6,429 bases of DNA from the NCBI GenBank assembly GCA_947088195.1, contig CAMUFS010000180.1, positions 1 to 6,429 on the forward strand. The letters are read 5' to 3'. Below, piece by piece: positions 6,268-6,429 of the stretch. This DNA comes from an uncultured Clostridia bacterium. Its GTDB lineage: Bacteria > Bacillota > Clostridia > Lachnospirales > Lachnospiraceae. The notes under the pieces were generated by a model. That model ran no database searches. It had not been told where the DNA came from and was given only the letters and a program-made list of their open reading frames with translations. The first letter of the stretch is position 1. Each line of letters begins with the position of its first letter. The position numbers and the translations under genes were made by a program.

Positions 6268-6429
6268 ATGGCAAAGAAGGCACAAGACTTAAAACCAGAT
6301 ATAGTATTAAAGAATTATTGGAGAAATAATGAGCAATTTGCAGATCTGTTTAATGCGGTTTTATTTCAAGGTCCAAATGAAGAACTTGTCCAAGATATTA
6401 TATCAATTCTGCATGTTTTTTCTTGTAGA
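6268..6429 (+). CDS. Rpn-family PD-(D/E)XK nuclease/putative transposase, N-terminal part, possibly degenerate
   Basis: The frame from the ATG at 6268 is open for 54 codons to the window edge, with AAAAGGA (6253-6259) 8 nt upstream. Residues 1-35, including LKNYWRNNEQFADLFNAVLF, are the conserved start of the Rpn family (recombination-promoting nuclease, PD-(D/E)XK fold), abundant in Lachnospiraceae genomes; recognition is from memory of the family. In relatives the next residues are typically like GKQVIKPEEL followed by an Asp/Thr-rich DTD..SS stretch. Here the frame reads GPNEELVQDIISILHV, as if several residues were lost in two places without shifting the frame. The catalytic Asp and D/ExK residues would lie to the right of the window, so activity cannot be judged. 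It could be an intact divergent member or a decaying copy. It lies 168 bp from the Ig-like gene and has its own ribosome site, so it is probably unrelated to it. Confidence 0.7.
   Translation, partial: MAKKAQDLKPDIVLKNYWRNNEQFADLFNAVLFQGPNEELVQDIISILHVFSCR

Noticed and set aside
6245..6328. A 27-codon frame starting ATG at 6245 in another frame
   Set aside because: It overlaps the better-supported transposase-like start, has no good ribosome site of its own and is low-complexity Lys-rich.

Overview
The window looks like a chromosomal segment of a Gram-positive Clostridia-type bacterium, most likely Lachnospiraceae or a close relative. The grounds are strong purine-rich ribosome binding sites, moderately AT-rich DNA, group-2 bacterial Ig-like (BIG2) domains of the clostridial flavour, and an Rpn/PD-(D/E)XK transposase-like start typical of gut Lachnospiraceae. 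The taxonomic placement is inference; there is no rRNA or other marker here.

Layout. Positions 1-1308 carry a two-component system read leftward: first an OmpR/PhoB-type response regulator (1308-622), then, 51 bp later, a membrane histidine kinase (570 to the left edge, catalytic domain missing from the window). Positions 1309-1668 are a 360-bp divergent intergenic region. It holds a leftward extended -10 promoter, a 16-bp palindrome-like element, helically phased A/T tracts, a rightward promoter, a hairpin-forming inverted repeat in the 5' leader and a possible 15-codon leader ORF that overlaps the next gene by ATGA. Positions 1669-6099 encode one 1476-residue exported or membrane-anchored protein. 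It has a basic and hydrophobic N-terminus, a Thr/Pro/Glu-rich stalk, about 550 residues of unrecognised probably Ig-like domains, two divergent BIG2-like domains and then eight BIG2 units to the C-terminus. Positions 6100-6267 hold a strong stem-loop lacking a clear U-tract. From 6268 to the right edge there is the start of an Rpn-family (PD-(D/E)XK) nuclease/putative transposase gene that departs from the family pattern after residue 35.

How the parts may work together (inference). The kinase has only about 16 residues outside the membrane between its two helices, which is the architecture of intramembrane-sensing kinases often linked to envelope stress. The system is divergent from a giant surface protein, with operator-like repeats between them, so control of the surface protein by the response regulator is a reasonable hypothesis. 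The surface protein has no visible LPXTG, SLH or choline-binding anchor, so its N-terminal hydrophobic segment may be its only attachment. Nothing here proves a new system. The least explained parts are the N-terminal half of the Ig-like protein, its AT-rich composition and the structured intergenic region.
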